64,000 bases of DNA from Antilocapra americana (GCA_007570785.1 ML664199.1:16892523-16956522); one strand, 5' to 3'. Positions 44,291 through 56,334 are shown, counted from the first letter of the stretch. Numbers and translations are program-made. The notes: a model not told the origin generated them from the letters alone.

Positions 44291-44499
44291 AAAGCAGAAG
44301 GAATGTGAGGCTTTTTCATCACACAATGCTCTCTTCTCAGAGAGAATATTCTTAAAAGACCCTGGCAGATTTCCCTATAGGTCCCACTGGACAGAGCAAG
44401 GTCTCAGGCCTGTGCCCTGGCTGCAAGTGGTATTAGGGAAGTATCTATCATTTTTAGCTTTCCTTCTAAAAAGTAGGATTTGGTATTAAGAAGGAAGAG

Positions 44500-44826
44500 A
44501 CGGCTTCCCTGGTGGTTCAGTGGCAAAGAATCCACCTGCCAATGCAGGAGACGTGGGTTCAATCCCTAATCTGGAAAGATTCTGCATGACTCTGAGCACC
44601 TAAGGCTGGGCGCCACACTTACTGAGCCTGTGCTCTAGAGCCCATGTGCCACAACTACTGAAGCGCACGTACCTAGAGCCTGTGCTTTGCAACAAGAGAA
44701 GCAACTGCAGTGAGAAGCCCCTGCACTGCAAGGAAGAGTAGCCTCTGCTCACCACAACTAGCGAAAAGCCCAAGCAGCAATGAAGACCCAACACAGCCAA
44801 TAAATCAATAAATATTACTTTTTTAA
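44500..44826 (+). repeat. CHR-type/Bov-tA-headed composite SINE
   Basis: A head like Bov-tA (GGCTTCCCTGGTGGTTCAGT) leads into the CHR-type body: 'ctctagagcccatgtgccacaac', 'gcaacaagagaagcaactgcagtgagaagcc', 'caatgaagacccaacacagccaataaat'. It ends in an AATAAATATT-like tail. Confidence 0.75.
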
Positions 44827-44904
44827 AAAGGAAGAGAGACAGGAATAGCTGTTAGGGAGACACCTAACAATGCTGGCTGTAAGAAAGACCTGAAATGATT
44901 TCAT

Positions 44905-44960
44905 ATGTATATGTCTGTCTATCTGTCTATGTAGCTAGCTAGTTATCTCTTTATCTATGA
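44905..44960. repeat. Degenerate (TCTA)n microsatellite
   Basis: 'gtctgtctatctgtctatgt' followed by AGCTAGCTAGTTATC; imperfect tetranucleotide tract. Confidence 0.75.
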
Positions 44961-45024
44961 ATGTGTTGATTATATTATTCCATTCTTTGACAACTAAATC
45001 CAGTTAATTGTGAAAAAGGTGTCT

Positions 45025-45140
45025 TTTTTTTGCACCATGGAACTTGTGGGATTTTAGTTTCCTGACCACGGATCAAACCCAGGCCCTTGGCAATCAAAGC
45101 GCAGAGTCTTAATCACTGGATTGACAAGGAATTCCCATGA
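45025..45140 (-). repeat. CHR-type SINE, partial
   Basis: Antisense: 'ttagtttcctgaccacggatcaaaccc', 'gcgcagagtcttaatcactgg' and terminal GGAATTCCC. Confidence 0.78.
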
Positions 45141-46449
45141 AAGAAGTGTATCGCATTCTTTCTGTATAACTATTTTCATCATTATCCATGCAGTTTAATT
45201 TTCTTTATATTTTTTGCTGTTGTGTTTGATACATACAGGTTTATAACTTGTGTCATCTTCATAAACAATATCTTTTTCATTATGTATTGCTTGTCTTTAA
45301 ACATTTTAATGCTTTTAATTTCTACCTGGCTACCCCTTCTTTCTTTTAAATTTATATTTCTTTTGTATTTCTACATTTACCTTTATATTTTTATCCTTTC
45401 TTGATCATTTTAAGGGTGTTTTTTATAAACAACATAGAGCTATGTTTAGTTGTTTAACACATTTTGAAAATTTTTCTCTTTGAGTGGCAGAATTCAGTCC
45501 TTCAAATTTAGTGTAATATTAAAATAATAATATTTATTATCATTTCCAACAGTGCAAGATCTATAGGATCATTTACGTCCATTTATCTCCCTATTTATTT
45601 GGATGCTCTTGTGTTATAGTTTAGTTTTCTATTTTAGACCTCATAAGACATTATTTTTAAAAGTCAGTATTTGGGGGATTTTTCCATATATTTGCCGTTT
45701 TTGTGGCCCCTTTCTCTCCTAAATTCTCTGGGCATCTGTGTAGGAATATTTACATTCTGCCAAAAGAATGTTCTTTAGTATTTTCTTTAATTTAGGCTTG
45801 CTGGTGATGTGTTACCTCAAAACTATGTTTTAGATTTTTTTCTCTCTGTGTTTTTTTATTTTACCTTCATTCTTGAAAAATATCTTTGCTGTGAGTAGAT
45901 TTCTAACATGCCATTTATTTTTTTCAGTTCCTTGTGGATACCATGACAGTGTTTTGGCATCCATTGCTTTGTTTTGAAATTGGCTATTTGTTTTACACTT
46001 TCTTTCTTTTTTTACATTTTGTTTCTTTAAAGTTGCTTAACTACATTTAAAACAGCAACAAGAGTAAAATTGCCAGTTTATGATTTGCAGTAATGAATAT
46101 AACATTAAGCCTGTCAATTGGTTTAAGTGGTTTTCTCCAGTAATATTTAGTTCTCTGTGTACAGATGCAGAGAAGGCAGGAGGTAGGGTTCATTCCAGGT
46201 CTGGTTGTTGCCAGTTACAAAGACCAGAAATGAGAGAGCCAGGACTTAAGGGATTTATGGAATATGAATAGAATGATGAATCCTGGAATCTGGTTTGGAC
46301 TAGAAGAGAAATGAACCGGGAGGAAATTGATGGGCAGTGAAAAATGATTGCCTTATTCAATTTTAAATCTAAGCTGTCAGTATTGTTTTGTTGGGCAGAG
46401 CAATCCTAGAATCACTGGAGTCAATGCATAAAGGAAGGGGTGGAATTGC

Positions 46450-46664
46450 CGCTGTCATGCTCAGTAGCTAAGTTATGTCCAACTCTTTGAGACTCTGTGG
46501 ACTGTAGCCTGCAAGGCTCCTCTGTCCATGGGATTTTCCAGGCAAGAATACTGAAGTGGCTTGCCATTTCCTACTCCAGGGGATCTTTCCCATCCAGGGA
46601 TCAAACCCATGTCTCCTGCATTGGCAGGCAGATTCTTTACTACTGTCCCACCTGGGAAGCTCCC
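46450..46664 (-). repeat. Bov-tA SINE
   Basis: Antisense and complete: GCTCAGTAGCTAAGTTATGT to TCCCACCTGGGAAGCTCCC. Confidence 0.88.
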
Positions 46665-47794
46665 AAGGATGGAATGGGGGATGTGAAACATCCCTGACAT
46701 TGCCTGACCCACTGTGAGTGATGGTCTAGTGTAGATGGACCTTCAATGACTTTTTCTTTCTTTGTCCAGTGGTCCCGTAATTGGATTTCATCTGAGCATT
46801 GCTAAGTGGAAATTCCTCCAGGTGTTTGAAAGATTACTGAACTTCTGAAAGTTTTCTGTTGTCACGATTTTCTTACTTTTGTTTTTACTCCTTTTTCCTA
46901 CGGGATGTTCAAATACATATAGGACAATGAACCAATCCCATGTGTCTTTTACCTAGTTTCAATAACAATATCTGACATTCTTATTTCACATATTCCTCCA
47001 ACTTTTCTTTTGTTATTGTTAGAGTTTTTGATGCAAATTTCCTGCACCATGTCACTTACTTGTAAGTTACATTGCACCATATAAAGCAGCCAGTGTTGGA
47101 CAAAATTTGGAACTACAAAACAGAAATTTCATATTGTTCAATCTAACACTTTACTATATTTCTCTAAAAGAAACCCCATATACCTATCAAACTATTTTTC
47201 TAACCCCCACAGAAGCTCTACCTCCAAATATCCAAGTGCATCTCATAACCTATCAGTTATACTTTTCCCCAGAAGCTGGTCTTCCTCTCTTCCTAAACAG
47301 CAACCATTCTGGTGCTTAGCCCCTTGCCCATTTCATAGAGTGGGTTTCTCTTTCCTCAATCTCATGTTTTCATTACCTTGATTTAGTCTCTTATTTTGTT
47401 GAAACCTAATTCTCCATATGCTTCCCCCCAAAAGGTTCCTGAGAGACAAAAAATTTTTGTCCTTGCTTGCCTTCATCTGCCCTCATACTCGGTTGTTGGA
47501 GTTATAAAATCTTATGCCCCAAATCATCTTCCATTCAGAACTATGAAGGCATAGTTCATGACTTCTTGTGTTGCTGTTGAGAGATTTGATGTCGTTTTCA
47601 TACAAAGGTTTGGGAGCCACACCTGTTTGTTCTTATCAGAAAACATTTTAGATGTTCAATTTCTTCCTCTTTTTCTGCATTTTCACAATCATCTACCTTC
47701 ATGCATGTTTTAATTTCACATTAGTTGTTAGGCTCTTAGAGAAGGAGAATTGTCTTCCTTTGACAATTTCTTTCTCTCTCATTGTTTAAATTTT

Positions 47795-47986
47795 GTTTTT
47801 TTTTTGGCTGCACTGGGTCTTCATTGTGGTATGCAGGCTTTCTTTAGTTGTGGACTTCTTTTCTTGCAGTATACAGGCTTAATTGCCCCACCACCTGTGG
47901 GATCTTAGTTCCCTGACCAGGGATTGAACCCAAGTCCCCTGCATTAGAAGGTGTATTCTTAACCACCTGACCTCCAGGGAAGTTCC
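47795..47986 (-). repeat. CHR-type SINE, near full length
   Basis: Antisense: 'tttttggctgcactgggtcttc', 'ctttctttagttgtgg', 'ttagttccctgaccagggattgaaccc', 'cattagaaggtgtattcttaacc' and terminal AAGTTCC. Confidence 0.85.
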
Positions 47987-48539
47987 TCCCTCTCACTTCT
48001 TGGTTCTTGTCTTTTGAGATTTCTATGTGGCCCTGATCCTCTAATTTTTGACTTTTCTCACCTAGTCTCCAAACTTCATTTTCTGGGAAATTGTCTCAAC
48101 TTCATCTTCCAAACTTCCTATTAATTTTGTTTGTTTCTGCTGCAATATTTTGATTGTTTCCACTTCATAGTGCCTTGTTCTTGTTTTTTTCTTTTTCATA
48201 TTTCTCTGAGGAAAATGTGATTTTGCAGTTTTCTTCTGCTTTTTGCTTTGTTTTTGTTTCCTCTAAATTTCTTTTTTTTCCCTTTCACCCCTCCTTGTCT
48301 TTTTTTTTTCTGATTGTTTTGCTTCTCTCTTTCATATCCAGCCCTTCCCTACAATCATATTTCAGTGACTTTATCATAAATAGCAACAAGCAACCAAGAA
48401 TAAACAGAATTTTAAGGAAATTTTCAAACATGTAATTTCAGACTTGTTGATTTGAGGAATGGTGGTGACTGATGGAGAGCTGGCTTTTTGTTGGGGAGCT
48501 CCAAATGCTAAATCTTTAGATCTTGTCTTCTGCAATCCT

Positions 48540-49918
48540 TGTTGTTGTTGTTGTTTAATCTCCAAGTCATGACTGGCTCTCAACCACCCCATGAAATGCA
48601 TCATACCAGGCTTCCCAGTCCTTCACTGTCTCCCGGAGCTTGCTCAAACTCCTGTCCATTGAGTCAGTGATGCCATCCAACCATCTCATCCTCTGTCACT
48701 CCCTTCTTCTCTTGCCCTCAACCTTTCCCAGCATCAGGGTCTTTTCTAATGAGTCAGCTCTTTGCATGAAGTGGCCAAAGTATTAGAGCTTCAGCTTGAG
48801 CATCAGTCCTTCCAGTGAATATTTAGAACTAATTTCCTTTAGGATTGACCTGTTGATCTCCTTGCAGTCCACGGGACTCTCAAGAGCCTTCTCCAGCACT
48901 ATAGTTTGAAAACATCAGTTCTTTGGTGCTGAGCCTTTATAGTCCAACTCTCATATCTGTACTTAATTACTGGAAAATCCATAGCTTTGATTATCTGGAT
49001 CTTTGTGGGCAAAGCGATGTCTGCTTTTTTAATACACTGTCTAAGTTTGTCATTGCTTTTCTTAAAAGGAGCAAATGTTTTTTAACTTCACGGCTGTAGT
49101 CACCATCTGCTGTGATTTTGGAGCCCAAGAAAAGAAAATATGTCATGGTTTCCACTCTTTCACCATCTATTTGCGATTAAGTGATGGGACCAGATGCCAC
49201 GATGTTAATATTAAGCCAGCTTTTTCACTCTCCTCTTTCGCCTTCATCAAGAGGCTCGTTAGTTCCTCTTCACTTTCTGCCATTAAAATGGTATCATCTG
49301 CATATCTAAGGTTGTTGATATTTCTCCTAGTAATCTTGATTCCAGCTTGTGAGTCATCCAGCCTGGCTTTTCACATGATGTGTCCTGCATATAAGTTAAA
49401 TAAGCAGGTTGACAATATACAGCCTTGATGTACTCCTTTCCCAATTTTGAACCAGTCTGTTGTTCCATGCCTGGTTCTAACTGTTACCTCTTGATCTGCA
49501 TACAGGTTTTTCAGGAGGCAGGTAAGGTGATCTGGTATTCCCACCTCTTGAAGAATTCTCCAGTTTGTTATGATCCACACAGTAGAAGGTTTTAATGTAG
49601 TCAATGAAGCAGAAGTAGATGTTCTTCTGGAATTCTCTTGCTTTTTCTATGATCCAGTGGATGTTGGCAATTTAATCTCTGGTTCTTGCCTTTTCTAAAT
49701 CCAGCTTATACATCTGGAAGTTCTTGATTCATCTACTGCTGAAGCCTAACTTGAAGGATTCTGAGTATTGCCAGCATTTGAAATGAGAGCAATTGTGCAG
49801 TTGTTTGAACATTCTTTGGTGTTGCCTTTCTTTGGGATTGGAATGAAAACTGGCCTTTTCCAATCCTGTGGCCACTGCTGAGTTTTCCAAATTTGTTGGC
49901 ATATTGAGTGAAGGACTT
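48540..49918 (-). mobile_element. BovB LINE, diverged antisense copy
   Basis: It starts at a (TTG)n-like 3' edge at 48540. The C-terminal region, the RT region (YADD equivalent degraded near 49300) and the RT N-terminal blocks follow to 'gcatattgagtgaaggactttg' at about 49918. Many small indels are present; open pieces are at 49283-49604 and 49729-49938 on the minus strand. It is more decayed than the copy at 42.8 kb, so it inserted earlier or belongs to an older lineage. Confidence 0.9.
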
Positions 49919-49979
49919 TGGTGCCTTGGTGCCTCCAAATCCCCAGTCTTCTGTGGGTTCTGTAAGATAAGCCAACTTC

Positions 49980-50190
49980 TTTCTCGTTGGTGGCTCAGAT
50001 GGTAAAGAATCTGACTGCAGTGCAGGAGTCATTGGTTTGATTCCTGGGTTGGGAAAATTCTCTGGAGGAGGAAATGGCTACCCACTCCAGTATTCTTGCC
50101 TGGGAAATCCAATGGATGGAAGAGCCTGGTGGGCAACAGTCCATGGGGTCTCAAAGAGTCAGACACAACTGAGCAACTAACACACTGCAA
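49980..50190 (+). repeat. Bov-tA SINE
   Basis: Head with altered start (TCTCGTTGGTGGCTCAGATGG), body GGCTACCCACTCCAGTATTC and tail CAACTGAGCAACTAACACAC. Confidence 0.9.
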
Positions 50191-50847
50191 ACAAAGGCTG
50201 TAATATGCTTTGTTTTTCTTTGCAGTTGCTCTTCCTCCTAGTTTGTTGCTCTTTCTTCTAGTTTGTTTCCTCCTGCTTTCATTCTAGTTTGTTGAAGTCT
50301 CTAATTCAGATTACAGTTTTGTATCTAACAGGACTGTTTTCAGCAGTAGGTTGGTAGAAAACCATACTGAAAATGGTTGTAACATACAGGAGTTCATTTT
50401 TCTCAGTAACAAGTGTGGAGGTAGATGGTTACTGGCCTTGGTTCAATAGCTCGGTGATACGAGGGCCAGTGTCTCTGTGATTCTCTTGGCCTTTCCCTGA
50501 TGGTCAGAAAAATAAAAAAGTGCAGCTGCAGATAATATCCATTATTAAGTCAGGAGGAAGGAAAGAATAACGATTGTGTTGTTTCCTGAACTTCCCAAAA
50601 CAGATATCTCCTTAAGTTTCACTGGCTCCTATATGGTCCTATAGTTACTCCTTGCTGCAAAGAAGACTAAGAAATTGCTTTGACATATTGATGCCCTGAA
50701 CTGCATTGTTGTTCCAGTTTGTCCAGGAAGAAGGGCAGGGGGATGGATACTAGGTAGTTAATGAATGATGTTGGTTACATATTTCATAGTTTGGATGCTA
50801 TCATTTGAATGGGGTTTCAGGTAAAAGGAAATGCCATGTTTAACTGC
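50191..50847. other. Intron 3 gap
   Basis: No coding exon or confident repeat. A short direct repeat of the CTAGTTTGTTG type lies at 50238-50295. Confidence 0.4.
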
Positions 50848-50930
50848 ACAGTGAAGATTAAGTGAGAAACTCCGTATGAAGCGCTGAGCACAGCGCATGG
50901 CACATAATGAGTAACCAGCAAACATTCCCT
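50848..50930 (+). repeat. MIR SINE fragment
   Basis: 'aagattaagtgagaaac', 'gaagcgctgagcacagcgcatggcacata' match the MIR 3' half. Confidence 0.6.
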
Positions 50931-52389
50931 ACCATGAGATCACCCAGGGTGTTCCATCTTTGCTTGTGCTGTGTTAGTGGTGGTTTGACCGTCCAGGTGA
51001 AAGTGCCACTAGGCTCTCAGATATGTGGGTCATCCCTGCAGAGAAACTGGGCTGGAGAAACAAATTTGGTTGTCATCTGTATGTGGATAGAGTTTGCAGT
51101 CTTGTACATGGATGGGATTACCCAGGGAGAGCTTTTGTGATGACAAAGCAAGCAGGAAGCAGACAGCAGAGAGTTTAAATCAGACTTAACAAACATAAAT
51201 TGTGATGTTGGTACAAATAAAAATATGTATACTTTAAATAATGAATATACTCCTCTGGCATCTACTATGTGCAATATACTTTTAAAAGTACTGAATTATC
51301 AAAAATTAAAGTACAGTAAGTTACAGAAATGGGTTGTAAAGTCAAACCAAATGTAGTGTACCTATAGCTATATAAATATGAAAATTTTTTCTAGTTATTA
51401 AAACATTTTTAGAATGCTATGATAATAAGTCATGGCAATTAGAACTAAATTATCATTTAAAACATGGATATGGGTTCTTCCCAAGTTATTGAAATGTGAA
51501 ATAAAACAAGGACCGTCATTGAGAGGTTTATCCTGGCTCTGACTCTAGCAACCATGCGCTGTTCTTGCTAACAGGCCAGAAACATCCAAGGGCATGCTGC
51601 AGATGTGTGTTTGTGTGTGTTTTTCTTCCTCTTCTGTGTTTCATTTTCTCTGAAAAAATGGCTGATGGTTTTCTTTTGTAAATTGCACTATGATTCCATT
51701 TGTGGAGGTAAGTTCTGCCAACATTTTTTGATGTGTAGGAACCATTTCAAATTCATTGCTTTATTAAGCCTACTTTTTTTTTTCAAAATGAAACAAAAAA
51801 TACTTTCCACTTCTTCGTAATCATTTAAAATTAATATATAGAGTTATGACATTGGACATTAACCTTTGGCCATATCTATACAAAATATATTTTTCTTAAA
51901 GACTAAATAGTAATTCTGTCAAAACAAAACCCCCAGGAAACTAAAAACATTTGTATTTGGAGACAGTGAGCCAAATTCTAAAATTAAAATTCCATCTTGA
52001 TTACTGCATATTTTGAAAACCATATGTCATGTATCTCTACTCTGCACTTCAAAGGATAATGGACTGGGGTATGTATACAACAGGATGATCAGTTGGTCAC
52101 ACGGTCTGGGAAACTGGGTCATAATAGAAGGAATGCTTGACGGCATGGGGGTATTTAGACTGAAGGAAGTACTTCTTGAGGAAATCGTGATCGTTTACTT
52201 CAAATATTTGAAGGACTGATACAAGGCAAAGGATAGATGTTCTGTGTTGTTTTAGAAGGCAATATTTATTTATAGCAATAGGTGAATTTGCTTATTTCAG
52301 TCCCCCCAGCAGAGAATTTTCCTCTGAAGGTGTCAAATGTATCTAATGGAATTTTATCAGAAACTAGGAGTGGTCTGTATCAGCCGTTG
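50931..52389. other. Intron 3 gap
   Basis: Mostly AT-rich, with no recognisable exon or repeat in 1.46 kb. Confidence 0.4.
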
Positions 52390-52575
52390 GCATACTGTGG
52401 CCTTTTGGCCAGATCCGGTCTACTCTCTGTTTTATAAATAAAGGTTTACTGGGGGCACAGCCATTCCCGTTTGTTCCTGTTCTGTCTGCTCTTGTTTTTG
52501 TGCTACAAACGCAGCGATGAGCATTTGCAACAGAGACTGGGTGGACACAAGGTGTTTACTATAGGCCTTTAACAG
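52390..52575 (+). repeat. Ancient DNA-transposon-like repeat ('ccaaatccgg' family)
   Basis: 'ggcatactgtggccttttggccagatccgg', 'tctgttttataaataaaggttta' and 'gcacagccattcccgtttg' follow a widespread ancient mammalian repeat. A second copy in the opposite orientation is at 63175-63505. I cannot name the family with certainty. Confidence 0.5.
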
Positions 52576-52667
52576 GAAGTGTTTCAAACTCCTGGTGTAG
52601 ATAAGAGTCAAGGGTCAAGTTGTTATAGAAGCTCTAACTCACTGGATAGTAAGGTAGTATGTGCTGT

Positions 52668-52893
52668 GTGTGTGTGTGCTCAGTCGCTCAGTCATGTTCA
52701 ACTCTTCGCAACCCCGTGGACTGTTACTTGCCAGGCTCCTCTGGAATTTTCCTCTTCCTCCGTGGAATTTTCCAGGCAAGAATATTGGAGCGGGTTGCCA
52801 TTTCCTCCTCCAGGGATCTTCCCAACCGAGGGCTCAAACCCGCATCTCCTGCATTGGCAGGCAGATTCTTTACCACTGCACCACCCAATAAGC
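52668..52893 (-). repeat. Bov-tA SINE with internal duplication
   Basis: Antisense copy next to a (TG)n run. GGAATTTTCC occurs twice (about 52743-52752 and 52763-52772) around 'tcttcctccgt', a short internal duplication not found in the other copies. Confidence 0.88.
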
Positions 52894-53754
52894 ATTAAGT
52901 TAGTATAGGTGGCCTCAGAGATCCTGTCCAACTAAGATTCTATGGTTCCATACAGAGTTGATAACATATATATACTTAAAATGTGTTTAGTTTGAGTCAG
53001 GAGTAGAATAGATGTATTGGTTAATATAATTGTATTTATCTCCTCCACAAATAGCATTTGTATGGAATGCCAAATTATAACAGCCTTTTGCTCTAACTAT
53101 GAAATGCCATTGTTTTAAATTTCTAGAGATTATGGAAGTGGAGAGGAATGAAGCAATGGATTTCATGAATAATTAGGTAGTGTCAGATTCAGTTATTTAA
53201 TACTTGTAAAAATAACTTTTCTCTGATAGACCATTAGTGGCATGAATTTCTGTTAACAGACTTGTTAGTTTTTCCTAACTCTATCATCTGAGAATCTCAA
53301 AGCGGTTTGCCAGTATTTTTATACTTTATTCATTTAAATCCTTTTATGAATTGATACTGTTATTAAGAAAGTCCCATTAGATGTTCTATCTGTGTGTGTT
53401 GTGTGCATGTGTGTTTTTCATGACATGTTCTATGGAGATATGGAAGACAGACATTTTTTAGAAGAACAAAAATTCACTGAGAAGATGTAATTTTGGAAAA
53501 AAATTTTAATGTAACTTATTTGATATCAGTTATTCTGTTGGAAAACTAGAAACATGAAAAACCTCTACAGTAGAGTCGAAGTTCTAATATCAGGTTTTAA
53601 ATCTCAAATTCTAAGTCATTACTTTTCTTTTGCAATATAACATCTTTATTAAAAGTACTTAGATGCATGACTTTCGCTTTAAAGTTTACACTTTAAATAT
53701 GTGAATTTAGTTTATCATATTTAATAAATGCATAATTCAACATATTTTAAAAAA
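52894..53754. other. Intron 3 gap
   Basis: Short (TG)-rich tract at about 53391-53415. Nothing else recognised. Confidence 0.4.
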
Positions 53755-53950
53755 TTAATGGACTTTATTTTTTAGAGCAGTTTTTTGTTTACAGAAAAAT
53801 TGAACAGAAAGTAGAGAGAGTGCCTATATATCTCTCCCCAGCTCACTTCCTCTGTTATTAACATCTTGCACTACTGTGATACATTTGCTGCAATTGATGG
53901 GCCAGTGTTGATACGTTTTTATTAACAAAAGCCCATGGTTTACATTCCCT
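53755..53950 (-). repeat. Old L1M 3' end, antisense (fourth copy)
   Basis: 'gactttattttttagagcag', 'acagaaaaattgaacagaaag', 'aattgatgggccagtgttgatac', 'aaaagcccatggtttacatt'. Cut on the right by a SINE. Confidence 0.65.
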
Positions 53951-53951
53951 A

Positions 53952-54068
53952 TTGAAGGGAATGGCACCCAACTCCAATACTCTTGCCTGGAGAATCCCAT
54001 GGACAGAAGCCTGGCGGGCTACAGTCTATGGGGTCACAAAGAGTCAGACACGACTGAAGGCTTTAACA
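53952..54068 (+). repeat. Bov-tA SINE, 5' truncated
   Basis: GAAGGGAATGGCACCCAACT to CACGACTGAAGGCTTTAACACAC; only the 3' 115 bp. Confidence 0.85.
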
Positions 54069-54769
54069 CACAAACCATTAAAATACTGCTCCCTGCTGCC
54101 CTCCCCGACCACAGTGTGTGCTTTGCCCAATATTTTTAAAGTGTTGATTACTAAACATGAGCGCATTTTACATTTAAACTCTGTGATTCACTTTTAATTA
54201 TAGTCTATGAAGTATTTTTCAAATAAATACTGAGTCAAATAAGGACTTACGGATGAGAAAGTTTTGTTCTCCTTTGTAGTTTGTAAGTAAACAACTGGAC
54301 TGATTTTAAGTGAATCAAGTCAATTATAAAAATTAAGAAATTGAAATTAAGTACATCCACTCCAAACCTGCTATTTAAAAACAAACATGGATAATATTTC
54401 AATGCCTAATAGAAGTATTTCTGTTTCTTTGGCTGGGGTGCTAACATCAAGCTCTTTGTGCTTTTTAAAAATACTTGAAAATCAGGAAATTATAGAGCTG
54501 ACAGCCTCATTGAAGGTCACCTAATAGTTTAACAGCAGTAAGTTCGAATGGGGCGAGGGTCTCATCCAGTCATATAAAGATGGCAGACTGGGTGGGTGGT
54601 GGGATTCGACTGCAGAACCGGGCCTCATAAATTGGTCCTGAGTCATAAATTAGCCCTCTTACTGGATTAAACAGTTAAAATAGCCTATCATGATAGTTTT
54701 TTTCATTCAGTGAAATGTGTAGTGTCTTTCCATCTCCCTGCTGAGGATACAAAGTGATTAAAGGTATTG
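54069..54769. other. Intron 3 gap
   Basis: No coding exon or confident repeat was seen. Confidence 0.4.
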
Positions 54770-55470
54770 TGGAAAGTCCAAGCTGTCTGTCTGGGGGAAA
54801 GAGGGAAGCAGGTGAGCTCAACACAGGGGGCGGGCCTGGGTTTGCCTCTCCGGCCTCGTCGCCGCTCTCCCTCGCAGTGGCCTTTCCGTTCCCTCGCAGT
54901 GGCCTTTCCGTCCCCTCGCCACACCATGCTTTGCCTCTCTTAGGCCTCTCAGACGCTCTCCCCTCTGCCTCCTTTACCTCCAAGCCTCACTGATCACCCC
55001 CGACCCACGTCGTTATCCCCTCTCACCCACCCTGTGCTCTCTTAGCACAGCTGTTAGGAGTTACTTGCTTGCTATCCCCCACCTCCACCCCTAGAGAGTG
55101 CTTTCAGCTGTAGTGAGAGTTTAAAGCAAGTGGCGCCAACACGTGGGGGTGGGGGTGGGGGTTGTTCTTAGATGTAAAGGGGCTTGGCTGTCAGTGGATG
55201 TTGCATTCTGTGTGCTGGGCCTCCGTGTCAGGGCCTGGGTCTGTGGTGTTTTCTTATCTTTTCCCCTCATGGTTGCAAAAGGACTGCTCCGACTTCCAGC
55301 ACCTTGGCTGAAGGCTGGAGGAGGGGATGGCCTTTTATCTGGGAAGCAAACTCCGCACCACCCTGCCGTGCCCCTGCCCCCCAGCCTGCAGCGCATTACT
55401 GCGTGTGCACCATGGGCCATCTCTAGCTGTATCCAGCTTCCCAGCCATGGTGACCAAGGTGAGTGATCTT
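54770..55470. other. GC-rich intronic island
   Basis: GC-rich, with CpG-containing stretches (54830-54920 and 54985-55020), a tandem duplication of about 22 bp at 54869-54914 (unit contains GCAGTGGCCTTTCCGT), three (G5T) units at about 55145-55162, and a plausible exon-like segment at 55385-55458. Repeats were not recognised. It could be an enhancer or alternative promoter within ACYP2 intron 3; the sequence alone does not decide. Confidence 0.45.
55385..55458 (+). other. Candidate cryptic exon in ACYP2 intron 3
   Basis: A pyrimidine-rich tract 'ctgccgtgcccctgccccccag' precedes it and AAG/GTGAGT follows. The 74-nt segment is open in the phase left by exon 3. No known protein homology; prediction only. 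Confidence 0.2.
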
Positions 55471-55760
55471 TTATGAGATGGTCAGTTTGGTGGAGCTGCC
55501 TATTTGACGTTGAGGAGAAAAGCTTACTATGCTCACAGGTCCTGGAGACAGAAGGCTAGGCAGGCCTTGCACAGTCAAGGGGACAACGGCAGGGGAATCA
55601 GGAGGCAGCGAGGGGAAGGTTTAGGCCAGAGCCTTTGTTGGGGGTATATAGGAAGGCAAGGCAGAACAGGTGAAAAGTTTAGGATTGGCTGTTGGAATCA
55701 TTCTGGAGGGCTTTGGACTGTAGGGGTTGTCCCTAGCTGCCTGGAATCTGGCCCTGGGAA

Positions 55761-55996
55761 ATTTAAGTAAGTGCTTAGTTGCTCACTCCTGTCTGACTCT
55801 GCAACCCGTCTGACTGTAGCCCACCAGGCTCCTCTGTCCATTGGATTTCCCTGGCAAGAATACTGTAGTGGGGTCCTATTTTCTACTCCAGGGACTCTTC
55901 CTGACCCAGGGATGGAACCCACATCTCTTGCATCTCCTGTGTTGCCAGGCGGGTTCTTTCCCGCTAGCCACCTGGGAAGCCCGAGTGATATTTAAG
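55761..55996 (-). repeat. Bov-tA SINE with 7-bp target-site duplication
   Basis: ATTTAAG at 55761-55767 and 55990-55996 flanks an antisense full-length SINE (TTAGTTGCTCACTCCTGTCT to TAGCCACCTGGGAAGCCCG). Confidence 0.88.
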
Positions 55997-56334
55997 AGAA
56001 AGGACTACTGCCTTTTGGGATGCAGGGCCCAATGGAGGGGGTAGGGCTCAGAGGGGTTAGTTTGCATTAAAGGCAAGCTCAGGGCTATCTCTAGGAATTG
56101 GCAAGCCCTCAGGAGGGGCAGCCTGTCTCCAGCTAGAAAGGTTTCTTTAAGATGTCAAAACCTCATAATATAGAGAAAATATACAGTGAGGGAGGGGTTG
56201 GGTAACGGTGTGTGTTCACTGCTCAGCAGTGCCCAACACACCACAAGACGCCTGGAGGGAAGGGGTCCTCCTGTTCTCCCTGAATTCCCCAAGCCTAGCA
56301 CAGGTCCTGGCACACAGAACAAACAGAAGATGTA
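55997..56334. other. Intron 3 gap
   Basis: Nothing recognised. Confidence 0.35.

Larger units (their letters stand above)
45141..48400 (-). repeat. Old L1-like region, antisense, split by SINEs
   Basis: Segments such as 'tctttagtattttctttaatttaggcttgc', 'accttcattcttgaaaaatatctttgctg', 'ttgctgttgagagatttgatgtc', 'ctgggaaattgtctcaacttc' and 'tcttgtttttttctttttcat' fit an antisense old L1 in a T/C-rich context. Assignment of the middle part (46665-47400) is weak, apart from an L1MB-like block at about 46905-47080. Confidence 0.4.

Noticed and set aside
44500..44600. tRNA-like heads of SINEs as tRNA genes
   Set aside because: They show A/B-box-like words but continue into SINE bodies and lack a foldable full cloverleaf.
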